A DNA stretch of 64,000 nucleotides from Candidatus Nanoarchaeia archaeon (GCA_028279655.1 JANQNH010000005.1:62001-126000); one strand, 5' to 3'; shown: positions 30,621-38,779, counted from the first letter of the stretch. Made by a program: numbers and translations. The notes: a model not told the origin generated them from the sequence alone.

Positions 30621-31431
30621 TAAACCACCTTGTAAATTTGATAAAATGGGTTGTGTATGTTTTGTCGATCTCAATTATCTTCTTTTTTTCCAGATTGTTT
30701 AATGTATTTGCCAGACTTGATTTTGCTAATTTTGACATCTTCTCTAGCTTATTCCTTTTAATGCTTCCCTTATTCGCCATCATGATATTTACAATGAGGC
30801 TCTCATTTCTTGATAGGGTTTTAATGACATTTTTCTTGTTAGATTTTCCCCTCATCAATAGAAATACCAATAGGATTACTATCGCTGCTGCTATTAGTAT
30901 TACTGGAAACAATAATACATTCTTATCAGATTCCTCTTCAGGAATATTCTCCACTGTAATTGCCTTCTCAGGGAATCCATACATAACCTCTATTTCATCA
31001 ACACTCCCTTCCCACATTAGTTTTGTATAGTTTGAAGATTCTATCATTGCCTTTGGATAAGTCTCTTTGATGCTTACCTCTCTAGGCATAGCCAAAATCA
31101 CCTTATTCATTTTGGTATCAGCCAGTTTGATCCTAAAATTCCACACATCTTTTTGCTTGGATGTAAGTAATGATGTTTTGTAAAGAACTATTGCTTTTTT
31201 TGTTGACCCTATTGAGACATCAACACTATTGTTGTTTACCGTATATAGCGCACCTTTGATTTTTAACCCAGATCCTTCCTGAAAGGGGACTTTTACAAGA
31301 CCTTTGCCTTCAAGTTCTATGATCACAAGGCTATTCCCATTCTCCTCTACAATAATATTATAGTTTGCATCTACTGCACTCACTAGAGGTATCAATAATA
31401 ACCCCAGTAGTAGTATCCACCCTTTATTCAT
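30610..31431 (-). CDS. Membrane-anchored winged-helix regulator
   Basis: A 273-aa protein: signal peptide (MNKGWILLLGLLLIPLVSA), an extracellular beta-rich region of about 150 residues, one transmembrane helix (VLLFPVILIAAAIVILLVFLL, about 172-193), then a cytoplasmic winged helix (NESLIVNIMMANKGSIKRNKL...SSLANTLNNLEKKKIIEI). This outside-in design suggests surface signals control transcription. It overlaps the secreted Ser-rich protein gene, a plausible partner or target. Archaeal families with this layout exist but are poorly studied. Confidence 0.75.
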   Translation of the reverse strand: MNKGWILLLGLLLIPLVSAVDANYNIIVEENGNSLVIIELEGKGLVKVPFQEGSGLKIKGALYTVNNNSVDVSIGSTKKAIVLYKTSLLTSKQKDVWNFRIKLADTKMNKVILAMPREVSIKETYPKAMIESSNYTKLMWEGSVDEIEVMYGFPEKAITVENIPEEESDKNVLLFPVILIAAAIVILLVFLLMRGKSNKKNVIKTLSRNESLIVNIMMANKGSIKRNKLEKMSKLAKSSLANTLNNLEKKKIIEIDKTYTTHFIKFTRWFNEL

Positions 31432-31506
31432 GAAGCACACGAATCCTTATATATATTTAAATATTTCTCTGTTTGTTACTATTAGGTAAACACCAAAAAA
31501 TAAAAT

Positions 31507-31633
31507 GTCAGGAATTTTCCACCAGTTTAAAACTGGTGGCTGAAAGCCAATCCTCATTTGGATTGCGGAAAATTCCTGAGTGTTGGAAATGCTACGCATT
31601 TCTAACATGCTCAGGAATCTTTGATTCCTGACA
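31507..31633. repeat. Inverted-repeat element A with nested hairpins
   Basis: TGTCAGGAAT (31507-31516) pairs with ATTCCTGACA (31624-31633). Alternatively TCAGGAATTTTCC (31508-31520) pairs with GGAAAATTCCTGA (31567-31579), so two exclusive folds compete for the left arm. Internal hairpins are CCACCAGTTT/AAACTGGTGG and GGAAATGC/GCATTTCT. It lies about 95 bp upstream of the membrane-HTH gene. Its sequence differs from the GAGTAGGGC-core family. Confidence 0.65.
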
Positions 31634-31638
31634 TATGC

Positions 31639-31714
31639 TCAAGAACCACTGGTCCTTCAAATTCGAGATGAAGCCTTCGCTTCATTCCACCGGTCTCTGA
31701 CCGGTGGTTCTTGA
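31639..31714. repeat. Inverted-repeat element B
   Basis: TCAAGAACCACTGGTC (31639-31654) pairs with GACCGGTGGTTCTTGA (31699-31714) over 16 positions with one wobble. Inside is the hairpin ATGAAGCCTTCGCTTCAT (31667-31684) with a CTTCG-type loop. Five bp from element A. The pair fills the gap between two genes on the minus strand; no coding frame is credible here. Confidence 0.65.
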
Positions 31715-31729
31715 CAAAAATAAAAGATT

Positions 31730-32179
31730 TCAATCTGCTGTAACAGCTAGATTGGTTCCTGGGAACAACACATATTTTCCTATGGCAGTCCTAAGGTCAA
31801 ACAATCCATGGGCTTTCCAGTTTCCGTTTCTGTACCTTCCCCAGAAAAACCTTCCTTCATACATCCCTGCAAAGATGCTCTTTCCATATATGCCCCATAC
31901 ATTCTTTCCTTGGTCGTCTTTTCCTACCAAAAAACCATTTCCATACGTTCCCCACATGATATGATTTCCATCCTTTGTCCAGAGCAAATACCTGTTTCTG
32001 GATACAATCTTTTCTTCTGCTTCCTGGTATGTCTCAGGAAGATTCTCCTTAAATTCAGTCTTCCCTATCCCCTTAGCCTTTATATCCATATCTACTTTCC
32101 CATCTAACGCAGACACCATTGGCAAAGCTATGATCAAAGCCATAACCAGGAGCATCTGCATCTTTCCAATTGCTCTCAT
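31730..32179 (-). CDS. Secreted protein with WGxYG-type repeats (149 aa)
   Basis: A signal peptide (LLVMALIIALPMVSALDG) is followed by a mature part with aromatic-glycine repeats: MWGTYGNGFLVG, VWGIYGKSIFAG and FWGRYRNGNWKAHG, spaced about 20 residues. These may form small beta units. GGAGGTAA sits 6 nt before the ATG at 32179. Related W-G-x-Y repeats occur in secreted archaeal proteins; no function can be given. Confidence 0.7.
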   Translation of the reverse strand: MRAIGKMQMLLVMALIIALPMVSALDGKVDMDIKAKGIGKTEFKENLPETYQEAEEKIVSRNRYLLWTKDGNHIMWGTYGNGFLVGKDDQGKNVWGIYGKSIFAGMYEGRFFWGRYRNGNWKAHGLFDLRTAIGKYVLFPGTNLAVTAD

Positions 32180-32293
32180 TTTGTATTACCTCCGTTCTCT
32201 TTTTACCTCTTTTTTGGTATTGTTCAATAGGATTGAACAGTATATAAAACCTGGACTGAACAAGAATGAACAAAAGAGAACTTAAAGAAAAAA

Positions 32294-32406
32294 AGCCCCC
32301 GGCGGTAGTTGCAACCGCGACCTCCACCTCTTTGGAATAGGTTCAAAAACCTTCAAGCAAGCTTGAAGTTACCAAGGTGGCGCAATAGCTACTATGCTAC
32401 GGGAGC
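32294..32406 (-). tRNA. tRNA-Thr(GGU) with 40-nt intron
   Basis: Acceptor GCTCCCG/CGGGGGC (one G-U), D arm GCA/TGC, anticodon arm CCACC-TTGGTAA-GGTGG with anticodon GGU, T arm GCGGT-TGCAACT-ACCGC. The intron, 32330-32369, is at the canonical 37/38 site and contains an internal CTTCAAGC/GCTTGAAG hairpin. Mature length about 73 nt with discriminator U; no encoded CCA. The first 12 nt of the gene are repeated 86 bp upstream (32481-32493). Confidence 0.88.
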
Positions 32407-32493
32407 ACTTTTGTGCTATACGAGCAGAGCGAGTATAGTACTCTTCTTTGTCCCTTTCTTGGAAAGAAAGGGTGCAGCTCTGCTACGGGAGCA
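32395..32493. repeat. Direct repeat of tRNA-Thr 5' end with hairpin mini-element between
   Basis: TGCTACGGGAGCA occurs at 32395-32407 (tRNA-Thr 5' end plus one base) and again at 32481-32493. The 73 bp between hold the stem CTATAC/GTATAG (32416-32421 with 32433-32438) around the loop GAGCAGAGCGA, then a CCCTTTCTT/AGAAAGGG hairpin (32452-32472). The loop and the following TAGTACT match the yjbQ-associated mini-element at 878-956. Confidence 0.55.
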
Positions 32494-32603
32494 TTGAAAC
32501 CAAGAATTTTCTTTATCTTTATAAAAGTTGCTGAAAAAAGCAATAGTAACTTCAACGAGAACTAAACGATAGGTTTAAAAAGTTCATAGAAACCCAAAAA
32601 AAT

Positions 32604-34085
32604 ATGAAAAGATTAGAGGATGTAGGATTATACGAGCCAGAAGATCTTTCTCTTCAAGATTTAGATTCACAACCTGATATTGCTGTAGGATTACAAGAAC
32701 CAGAAGATCTTTCTCTTAAAGATTTAGGTCCACAAACTGATGACGCTGTAGGGTTAGAATTAATGGATGCACCTGATGATCAGCTGGCCTCCATACAGAA
32801 CGAGGAACCACCAGAACCTCAAAATAACGATCCAGAAACAACCTTGAGGGAAATACTAGATGATATAGACCCTGATGGACATCTGACTACAGATATATGT
32901 AATTTAACAACAGAAGATAAAGCTCAGGTGATCGAATGGCTTACCACTGCCAATTTATCAGTTTTATCTGATTCTTCACAAATTGTTGTTCCAACACATC
33001 AGGAAGAGCAAATTGGATACAGGTCTTCAGAATCAATAACCCACCAAAGAATTACAAGAAGTAGAGATCAACTAGGCTATCTTACATCAATCGTTACAGC
33101 AAAAACCGATTATCTTACACAACTTAGAAGAGCCAATAACCAAGCTAGACAGAGATACAAATCCAAGAAATATCCAGACGGAGGACTTGAAAAATTTCTC
33201 AGAAGAAGCAGTACATATAGGACAGCCATTGCCTTAGCAAAACAAACATATGGTGAAAGACTCAAACTGTTATTTCCTCTTAAGCTAAAGAAACCAGGAA
33301 CCTTTAAAGCAGAGGATATTCCAAGTTTAGTAGCAGGGTGGGAGGAGTGTAAGGCTATAGAACCAGATATAGAGAGAAAAAGATCTGAAGAATTTGCAGA
33401 ACTAAAAGCAGAGTTAGAAGATAAGGTAATTTCTAGGGCGAAATTTGGCCAAAAGAATTATGCTTTGACTGAGAGATATAGAAAAGAACTTGAAAGAACA
33501 TATGCACAAAAGCTTGGATTCACAAAAGAAGATCCTAGAATAAACACAATTACTACGGCAGATTCTACCCTTAATAGATTCTTAATTACCACCACTATCA
33601 GCAAAACTGATGGAATTGATGCCCCTTGGTATGGGCCCCTGCTTGGAGCAATGCTGGCTGTTGCAGGCCACTACAATGGTCAAAGACTTGAAAATGACAT
33701 CAACATGTTAAATGACATCAACCTATTTGAGGAAACAGATGCAATGTTGTTAGCAGCACACATAGCAAAAGAGATAATATTTGATCACAATCATTCATAC
33801 AAGCCCTTAAGAACCTCTGGATTAGAGTTCATGAAACAACATCTGGTTCACGATTACCATTCAAATCTAGTCCAAAGGTCACCAGATGAAGCCACCTTAA
33901 TCTTTGACTATATGGTGGTTAGCCTTATTGAAAAAGGTTATCTGGTTGCAGCCATTCAAAAGCAACCTAGGGATAAATCCCCTACATTAGTGCTGGATGT
34001 CAATCCTGATTTTTTACCTAAAGAAACACAACCTTCTATCAGCCCCAGGTCATACAGAAGAGTGACAGGCACTTTTCAAATATAA
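32604..34085 (+). CDS. Hypothetical protein (493 aa) with N-terminal tandem repeat
   Basis: The first about 50 residues contain two copies of a 21-22-residue unit (VGLYEPEDLSLQDLDSQPDIA, then VGLQEPEDLSLKDLGPQTDD), acidic and probably disordered. The rest is charged and helical, with a hydrophobic APWYGPLLGAMLAVAG near residue 340 and no recognised domain. A TATA box (GTTTAAAAAG, 32574-32583) lies about 25 nt upstream of the ATG; likely leaderless. No known homologous family by eye. Confidence 0.65.
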   Translation: MKRLEDVGLYEPEDLSLQDLDSQPDIAVGLQEPEDLSLKDLGPQTDDAVGLELMDAPDDQLASIQNEEPPEPQNNDPETTLREILDDIDPDGHLTTDICNLTTEDKAQVIEWLTTANLSVLSDSSQIVVPTHQEEQIGYRSSESITHQRITRSRDQLGYLTSIVTAKTDYLTQLRRANNQARQRYKSKKYPDGGLEKFLRRSSTYRTAIALAKQTYGERLKLLFPLKLKKPGTFKAEDIPSLVAGWEECKAIEPDIERKRSEEFAELKAELEDKVISRAKFGQKNYALTERYRKELERTYAQKLGFTKEDPRINTITTADSTLNRFLITTTISKTDGIDAPWYGPLLGAMLAVAGHYNGQRLENDINMLNDINLFEETDAMLLAAHIAKEIIFDHNHSYKPLRTSGLEFMKQHLVHDYHSNLVQRSPDEATLIFDYMVVSLIEKGYLVAAIQKQPRDKSPTLVLDVNPDFLPKETQPSISPRSYRRVTGTFQI

Positions 34086-34118
34086 AATAAGGAAATCTTT
34101 TTAAATAGTAGATAAATC

Positions 34119-34186
34119 CTACTACATTAGGAAATGTAGGTAGTAGCTTACCTGAATCCTGCGCTGGATTTGCAAAGTGAACAGCG
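34119..34186 (+). promoter_or_regulatory. Structured 5' leader of the L15e gene
   Basis: Between a TATA-like box (TTTTTAAATAG, about 34098-34108) and the L15e start is a leader of about 80 nt with a stem CTACTA..CATT/AATGT..TAGTAG (34119-34146). Two overlapping alternatives follow: AATCC/GGATT (34155-34159 with 34166-34170) or CGCTG/CAGCG (34162-34166 with 34182-34186). The last two cannot form together. Most genes here have almost no leader, so autoregulation by L15e is a reasonable guess. Confidence 0.45.
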
Positions 34187-34207
34187 TTTTAATATATGGA
34201 GGCTAAA

Positions 34208-34717
34208 ATGTCAATGTACAAATACGTAAGAGAGATATGGAAATCACCTAAGTCAAATCTTGGGGAGCTGTGGCAGAAAAGACTGATTGAATGGAAGAAA
34301 CAGCCAGCAACAGTAAGGATAGAAAAACCGACAAGGATTGACAGGGCTCGTTCTTTGGGATATAAGGCAAAACAGGGATATATAGTAGTCAGGCAAAGGA
34401 CCTTAAGGCAAAAGCGTCAGAGACCAAAATTCTCATCCGGAAGAAGATCCAAGCACATGAGAAGAAGAAAGGTCCTTAATATGAGCTATCAGTGGATAGC
34501 AGAGCAAAGAGCACAGAGAAAATTCGTTAACTGCTCAGTTCTTAACTCATATCCTGTGGGCCAGAACGGAAGATACTTTTGGTTCGAGGTTATCTTGGTA
34601 GACAGGACACATCCAGCCATAATCAAGGACAAGAACATAAACTGGATATGTACTGAGAGGGGAAGAGCTGCGCGAGGATTGACTTCTGCAGCAAAGAAAT
34701 CCCAGAGGGATAATTAA
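34208..34717 (+). CDS. rpl15e: Ribosomal protein L15e
   Basis: A 169-aa basic large-subunit protein. MSMYKYVREIWKSPK, the RAKSLGYKAKQGYIVVR-type segment (here RARSLGYKAKQG), GRRSKHMRRRKVLN and the C-terminal RGRAARGLTSAAKKSQ are diagnostic. The start at 34208 is chosen because GGAGG (34198-34202) lies 5 nt upstream; an in-frame ATG at 34196 overlaps that site. Followed by a T7 tract (34721-34727). It has a long structured leader. Confidence 0.96.
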   Translation: MSMYKYVREIWKSPKSNLGELWQKRLIEWKKQPATVRIEKPTRIDRARSLGYKAKQGYIVVRQRTLRQKRQRPKFSSGRRSKHMRRRKVLNMSYQWIAEQRAQRKFVNCSVLNSYPVGQNGRYFWFEVILVDRTHPAIIKDKNINWICTERGRAARGLTSAAKKSQRDN

Positions 34718-34720
34718 TAA

Positions 34721-34727
34721 TTTTTTT
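34721..34727 (+). terminator. T-tract terminator after L15e
   Basis: TTTTTTT four bases after the L15e stop, continuing in T-rich DNA to about 34750. This is the usual archaeal termination signal. The next gene has its own TATA box at about 34762-34770. Confidence 0.55.
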
Positions 34728-34787
34728 ATTTGATTATTCTTTTTAAATTTATACGGATAAGATTTAAATACCTCTGGCGAATCCCAT

Positions 34788-35771
34788 ATGATTAGAATGG
34801 ACAGAAGACAATGTTTAAGGTTATTGGGGGCATCAGCAGCTTCTACTCTGGCACCTGGAGGATTAACAGGTTTATTTGCAAGCTCTTCAGATAACTCTAC
34901 AAAGCAAGACAAAGATCCAAAAATAACAGAGCTTAGGTTAGACGAATTTATAAAGGAGATATCAAAATATAACATCCTTCATTTCGGGCAGGTCAGCCCA
35001 ACTAGGAATAAAGATGAGCCTACGACTATTGAAGATTTTGTCCATTATTTCTTGCCCAGGCTAAGAAACCAAGAACTAGTAGGTAAACCTTATTCAACCA
35101 TAAGGACAGAGAATCTCCCATACGAGATTGATCCTACGGGAGAAACATTCATCTCTAGAGGAGAACTAAAACAATTTGATCAGAACGGAGGAGGCATAGT
35201 ACCAGACCTCACACCAAATATCTTTTCAGAAGTATTCTCCGGGATACATAAAGAACCACGAGGATCAGTCAGAATCGCTGTAGAAGGAACAGCTCTAGGC
35301 TATACGGTTAGAGGATTAAGCCCTCCAGTAGACTATATCAAAGCATTAGAGAGGGTTACCAGACAAAATGTCAGAGGAACAGAACAACAACTAGAATTTA
35401 TTATTTCTCTCATGAACCTTCATGCTGTTAGGGATAATTACCTCAGAGTCTTAAAACAAGAGATAGATCCATCCACAAGAATGATTTTCTATGGAGGAGC
35501 CATGCATAATGATTCCAAGGATTCATTAAAGGTTGGGGTAGCAGAAGAAATGAAAAAACAACTTCCTGGAAAATATGTATCAATAGACCTTGTAAAGCCC
35601 TCTGTTACTGACCCAAACCAGCCCTACTACCAACACCATTATTCGATTCTAAGAAAAAGAGGCATTGATCCAGAGAATTTAAACAGGATGGTCATCTTAA
35701 GGATAGATGATGATCCAACAGCAGATTATATGGTATTCTTACCTAAAAGAAAACCAGTGTTTCATACATGA
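34788..35771 (+). CDS. Predicted Tat-exported protein (327 aa), function unknown
   Basis: The N-terminus has a twin-arginine pattern, RRQCLRLLGASAAS followed by a weakly hydrophobic Ala/Gly/Leu stretch. Past residue about 50, ILHFGQVSPTRN...FVHYFLPRL and a later FYGGAMHND vaguely resemble the His motifs of ChaN/TraB-like proteins, an uncertain likeness. The TATA box (34762-34770) fits a leaderless start at 34788 or at the second ATG (34797, MDRRQCL). Ends one base before the stop of the convergent surface-protein gene. Confidence 0.62.
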   Translation: MIRMDRRQCLRLLGASAASTLAPGGLTGLFASSSDNSTKQDKDPKITELRLDEFIKEISKYNILHFGQVSPTRNKDEPTTIEDFVHYFLPRLRNQELVGKPYSTIRTENLPYEIDPTGETFISRGELKQFDQNGGGIVPDLTPNIFSEVFSGIHKEPRGSVRIAVEGTALGYTVRGLSPPVDYIKALERVTRQNVRGTEQQLEFIISLMNLHAVRDNYLRVLKQEIDPSTRMIFYGGAMHNDSKDSLKVGVAEEMKKQLPGKYVSIDLVKPSVTDPNQPYYQHHYSILRKRGIDPENLNRMVILRIDDDPTADYMVFLPKRKPVFHT

Positions 35772-37268
35772 TTAAAACTTCTTTTCCCTTTTGTCTTTTA
35801 TCTTATCAAAAAACTTTCCTATCCTTTCTCTATTGAAATAACCTACTATCCCTAATATGATCAGTATCATTATCAAAGAAGCATATCTTGGTGTTCTCAA
35901 TAAAATGCCGCTCCTACCAACAGCCATACCTGTTATCCAGTTTAGGAATTTACGGTAGAGGGGCATATTGGATTGTATCTCAACATCATCAAAAATATTA
36001 GCATTTAAACCCCGGGTCTTCCCTCTGACAGAAAACCCTTGCTCAACATATCTTGGAACCTCTTTTTCCACAATTGTAGGAACCTCAACTACCTTCTCCA
36101 CTACCCTCTCTTCCACTGTGCTTTCAGGAACAGTAACTGTATACGTACCAGTTTCTACCTCCTTGGAAAGGTCTATCTCCAGCGCTTCTCCAACATCCAG
36201 CTTTATCTTTTTATTTAACAGGTATTTCTTCCCATCACTCTCCAGGAAGATCGTAGTATCATTGTTGTACTTCACATTTCCTATATTCCTTACGATTACC
36301 TTATCTCCATCCATCCGGATATCTATCCTTGGATATTCCAATATCGTAACTTTATCTTCTTTCTCTATATCCCCAAAAACTCCGCTTAGGGTATATTCAT
36401 AAGGCAAGGTACTTTGGTTAAAGCCAAAATTATACTTCATATTGGATCTGACAGACGTATCAAATATCACCACTTCGTCCTTGAACATTGTTTTCTTTTT
36501 AGACAATTTCACACTAACCTCTTCATCCATAGGATTCCCGCCCTGGTCCAGCAGGTAAGCCATGAACTCAAGGGTTCCCTGTGGATAGAAATCATCCCCA
36601 TTCTTGTAGAGCTCAAACGTAGTTGGGACTGCCTCTACATCAATCACAACCCCTTCTTCCCCATAGTTGCCATAACTATCACTAACCTCTACAACTATTG
36701 TATGCTCCCCTGACTGGATATCTTCATCTAGATCAAATTTATAGCTGAACTCTTTGCCCTTAAGGTCCATCTCTCCCTTCTTGTTTCCTATCTTGATGGT
36801 TATTCTTCCACTCTCTATCTCCCTCCCTCTTTTTCCTGCACTTCCCTCAATCCTTATCTCATCCCCAGGAAGCACATCCTCTTTGTCCACACTAAAAGAG
36901 AGATCCAACAAGCTTGTAACAGTAAAATCATCCGATGTTGCACCATCCAGATTATCACCCTCCAAAGATTCAAGATTGATCCTTATATTGCATAAACCTT
37001 CTGTAAATGCCCTTATCTCAGGCACATCAACAGTCTGCTCAACACCACTCTCAAGCTCAAGCGGAACTGTATAATAAGAGACCTCCCTTTCAGTGCACTT
37101 CATGGTTAACCTGATCAGGCCATCCATATTATCTTCAGGGATAACCTTTACAGAGAAACTTATATCATCTCCAAGATTATAGGTATCCTCAAGTCCATCC
37201 AGGATATCGATAGAAGCAGAACTAAAAGGCAAGAACATCAAAAAAACAAACAGAACAGAAATTCTCAT
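35772..37268 (-). CDS. Surface protein with Ig-like domains and C-terminal membrane anchor
   Basis: A 498-aa protein: signal peptide (LFVFLMFLPFSSASI), four or so beta-sandwich repeats with D-x-Y-x-L-G-D and GEHTIVVEVSDSYGN-like strands, a stalk (VVEVPTIVEKEVP) and a transmembrane helix (YASLIMILIILGIVGYF) with a short basic tail. It overlaps the upstream HTH gene by 4 nt, so the two are cotranscribed and the regulator probably relates to surface remodelling. Common archaeal cell-envelope design; ligand unknown. Confidence 0.78.
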   Translation of the reverse strand: MRISVLFVFLMFLPFSSASIDILDGLEDTYNLGDDISFSVKVIPEDNMDGLIRLTMKCTEREVSYYTVPLELESGVEQTVDVPEIRAFTEGLCNIRINLESLEGDNLDGATSDDFTVTSLLDLSFSVDKEDVLPGDEIRIEGSAGKRGREIESGRITIKIGNKKGEMDLKGKEFSYKFDLDEDIQSGEHTIVVEVSDSYGNYGEEGVVIDVEAVPTTFELYKNGDDFYPQGTLEFMAYLLDQGGNPMDEEVSVKLSKKKTMFKDEVVIFDTSVRSNMKYNFGFNQSTLPYEYTLSGVFGDIEKEDKVTILEYPRIDIRMDGDKVIVRNIGNVKYNNDTTIFLESDGKKYLLNKKIKLDVGEALEIDLSKEVETGTYTVTVPESTVEERVVEKVVEVPTIVEKEVPRYVEQGFSVRGKTRGLNANIFDDVEIQSNMPLYRKFLNWITGMAVGRSGILLRTPRYASLIMILIILGIVGYFNRERIGKFFDKIKDKREKKF

Positions 37269-37675
37269 AGGTTTAACCTCCGGTCTATATCATCCGCCAC
37301 CTCTTTAAGGTCTGAACAAGCCCGCTCTATATCCTTCTCTATCTCCTCTACCAGTGCCCTTAGGTTATCTACCCTTAATAAATATTTCTTTTTTCCAGGA
37401 ACTACAATCCCTGCCTCTATCAGCTTATTTATATGATGTATTACCGTACCTCTGGTCAATCCCAGCTTAACTGCAAGGTCATCCGAACTTAAGGGCTCCT
37501 TCCTTTTGGCTGATTTCAAAAGCTCAATAAATACCCTGAAGCACGACTTATCCCTGTCTCTAAGATTAAACAATCCCAGCGATTGTCCAAACCACTGAAG
37601 CTCTTCATTTACAGTCCTCTCATGAGGCTTTCTTGATGTTACTATAGTGACCTTATGTTGGTATACTCTTATCAT
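37265..37675 (-). CDS. ArsR-like winged-helix transcription regulator
   Basis: A 136-aa protein with a central winged helix: SSDDLAVKLGLTRGTVIHHINKLIEAGIVV (about 65-95), the recognition helix being TRGTVIHHINKL. A C-terminal helix may dimerise (RALVEEIEKDIERACSDLKE). The start at 37675 lies about 25 nt from a TATA-like GATTTATATATTT (about 37694-37706), hence leaderless. It diverges from grpE; the shared 134-bp spacer carries palindromes, so it could also control the heat-shock cluster. Confidence 0.82.
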   Translation of the reverse strand: MIRVYQHKVTIVTSRKPHERTVNEELQWFGQSLGLFNLRDRDKSCFRVFIELLKSAKRKEPLSSDDLAVKLGLTRGTVIHHINKLIEAGIVVPGKKKYLLRVDNLRALVEEIEKDIERACSDLKEVADDIDRRLNL

Positions 37676-37749
37676 ATAGAAAATAATCTCCTCGAAATAT
37701 ATAAATCTTTTGGTGATATATATACTAAAGAATATAAATCTTTAAATAT

Positions 37750-37765
37750 AAGTTAATGTTAACTT
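37750..37765. promoter_or_regulatory. Palindrome at the grpE promoter (candidate heat-shock operator)
   Basis: AAGTTAATGTTAACTT has perfect 7-bp arms around TG. It starts at the end of a TATA-like TTTAAATATA (37741-37750) and so covers the likely transcription start of grpE. A second inverted repeat, GTTGA/TCAAC (37772-37776 with 37784-37788), follows. Repressor sites at this position are typical of archaeal heat-shock control, but the protein is not identified. Confidence 0.5.
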
Positions 37766-37809
37766 AATTTCGTTGACTTTAAATCAACAAAATCAAAGAG
37801 AAAACAAAA

Positions 37810-38301
37810 ATGAACAAAGAAAAACCAAAACAAACTACTCCAAAGATAGATCCAAAAGATAAGAAGATAGCGGAACTTACAGACTCCTTGCAGAGATTGC
37901 AGGCAGAATTCGAAAACTACAAAAAATTTGTTGAAAGATCAAGTCATGATCTTAGAAAGTACGCTGCTGCTGACCTTATCGAACAATTGCTCCCAATCCT
38001 TGATTCCTTTGAACTTGCCTTAAAACAGACAAAAGATAAGGAGAAGCTATGTAAGGGTATAGAGCTGATATATTCCCAATTCCATTCCCTTCTGGAAAAA
38101 CAGGGGTTAAAGAAGATTGATGCAAAAGGCAAGCTTGACCCTCATCTCCATGAAGTATTGCTTAAGGAAGAATCAGACAAAGAAGAGGACACAATTATAG
38201 AAGAGCTCCAGAAAGGATATATGTTGGGGGATAAGGTAATCAGACATACAAAAGTAAAAGTTAGCAAGAATGAAGATAACCAAGCAAACACCTCCAAGTG
38301 A
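37810..38301 (+). CDS. grpE: Nucleotide exchange factor GrpE
   Basis: A 163-aa DnaK co-chaperone. A long N-terminal helix (KIAELTDSLQRLQAEFENYKKFVER) is followed by the head domain with LLPILDSFELAL, DPHLHEVLL and the terminal GYMLGDKVIRHTKVKVSK. Length is typical of short archaeal GrpE. First gene of the heat-shock cluster; its 3' end overlaps the YkgJ-like gene by 32 nt. Controlled by the promoter region with two palindromes. Confidence 0.94.
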   Translation: MNKEKPKQTTPKIDPKDKKIAELTDSLQRLQAEFENYKKFVERSSHDLRKYAAADLIEQLLPILDSFELALKQTKDKEKLCKGIELIYSQFHSLLEKQGLKKIDAKGKLDPHLHEVLLKEESDKEEDTIIEELQKGYMLGDKVIRHTKVKVSKNEDNQANTSK

Positions 38302-38779
38302 AATACTTGACCTAGGCCACAACTGCAAGCAGTGCGGGCATTGTTGCAGTCTCGGCTCAGGATTTTTGGTTGGAGACGATATAAAAAAGATCGCAAGATT
38401 CATGAAAATCACAGAAAAAGAGTTAGCAGAGAAGTATCTTGATGAAAAAGAGCTGTTCAACACCAGGTTATCAAGACCAAAGCTGATAACCCAAGGCAAG
38501 CCTTACGGCAGATGCATCTTTTTGAAAGACAAGAGATGTTCCATACACCAAGTTAAGCCCTTTCAATGCAGGGTAGGTAACTGCAACGAAAATGGTGAAG
38601 AACTGAGCATATGGTTCACCCTTAATTTTTTGGTTAACACAGAGGATCCAGAGTCAGTAAGGCAGTACGCAGCTTACCTCAAATCAGGAGGAAAGACAAT
38701 AGAAGGAGGAAAGCTGGAAGAGCTTATCCCTGATAAAGAAAAGCTGAAGAAGATATTAAGTTTTGAGGAATTTAAATGA
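38270..38779 (+). CDS. YkgJ-family CxxCxxCC protein, long form
   Basis: A 169-aa protein with CKQCGHCC (about 19-26), CIFLKDKRCSIHQVKPFQCR (about 82-101) and a following C in GNC, the metal-binding set of the family. Its start lies inside the grpE 3' end (32-nt overlap) and its end overlaps the NUDIX gene by 4 nt, so it is translated as part of the chaperone operon. Relation to protein folding unknown; a redox or metal-repair role would fit the neighbours. Confidence 0.8.
   Translation: MKITKQTPPSEILDLGHNCKQCGHCCSLGSGFLVGDDIKKIARFMKITEKELAEKYLDEKELFNTRLSRPKLITQGKPYGRCIFLKDKRCSIHQVKPFQCRVGNCNENGEELSIWFTLNFLVNTEDPESVRQYAAYLKSGGKTIEGGKLEELIPDKEKLKKILSFEEFK

Noticed and set aside
32395-32493. 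tRNA-Thr repeat as an integrase att site of a large element
   Set aside because: The duplicated part is the tRNA 5' end, the spacing is only 86 bp and there is no integrase gene.
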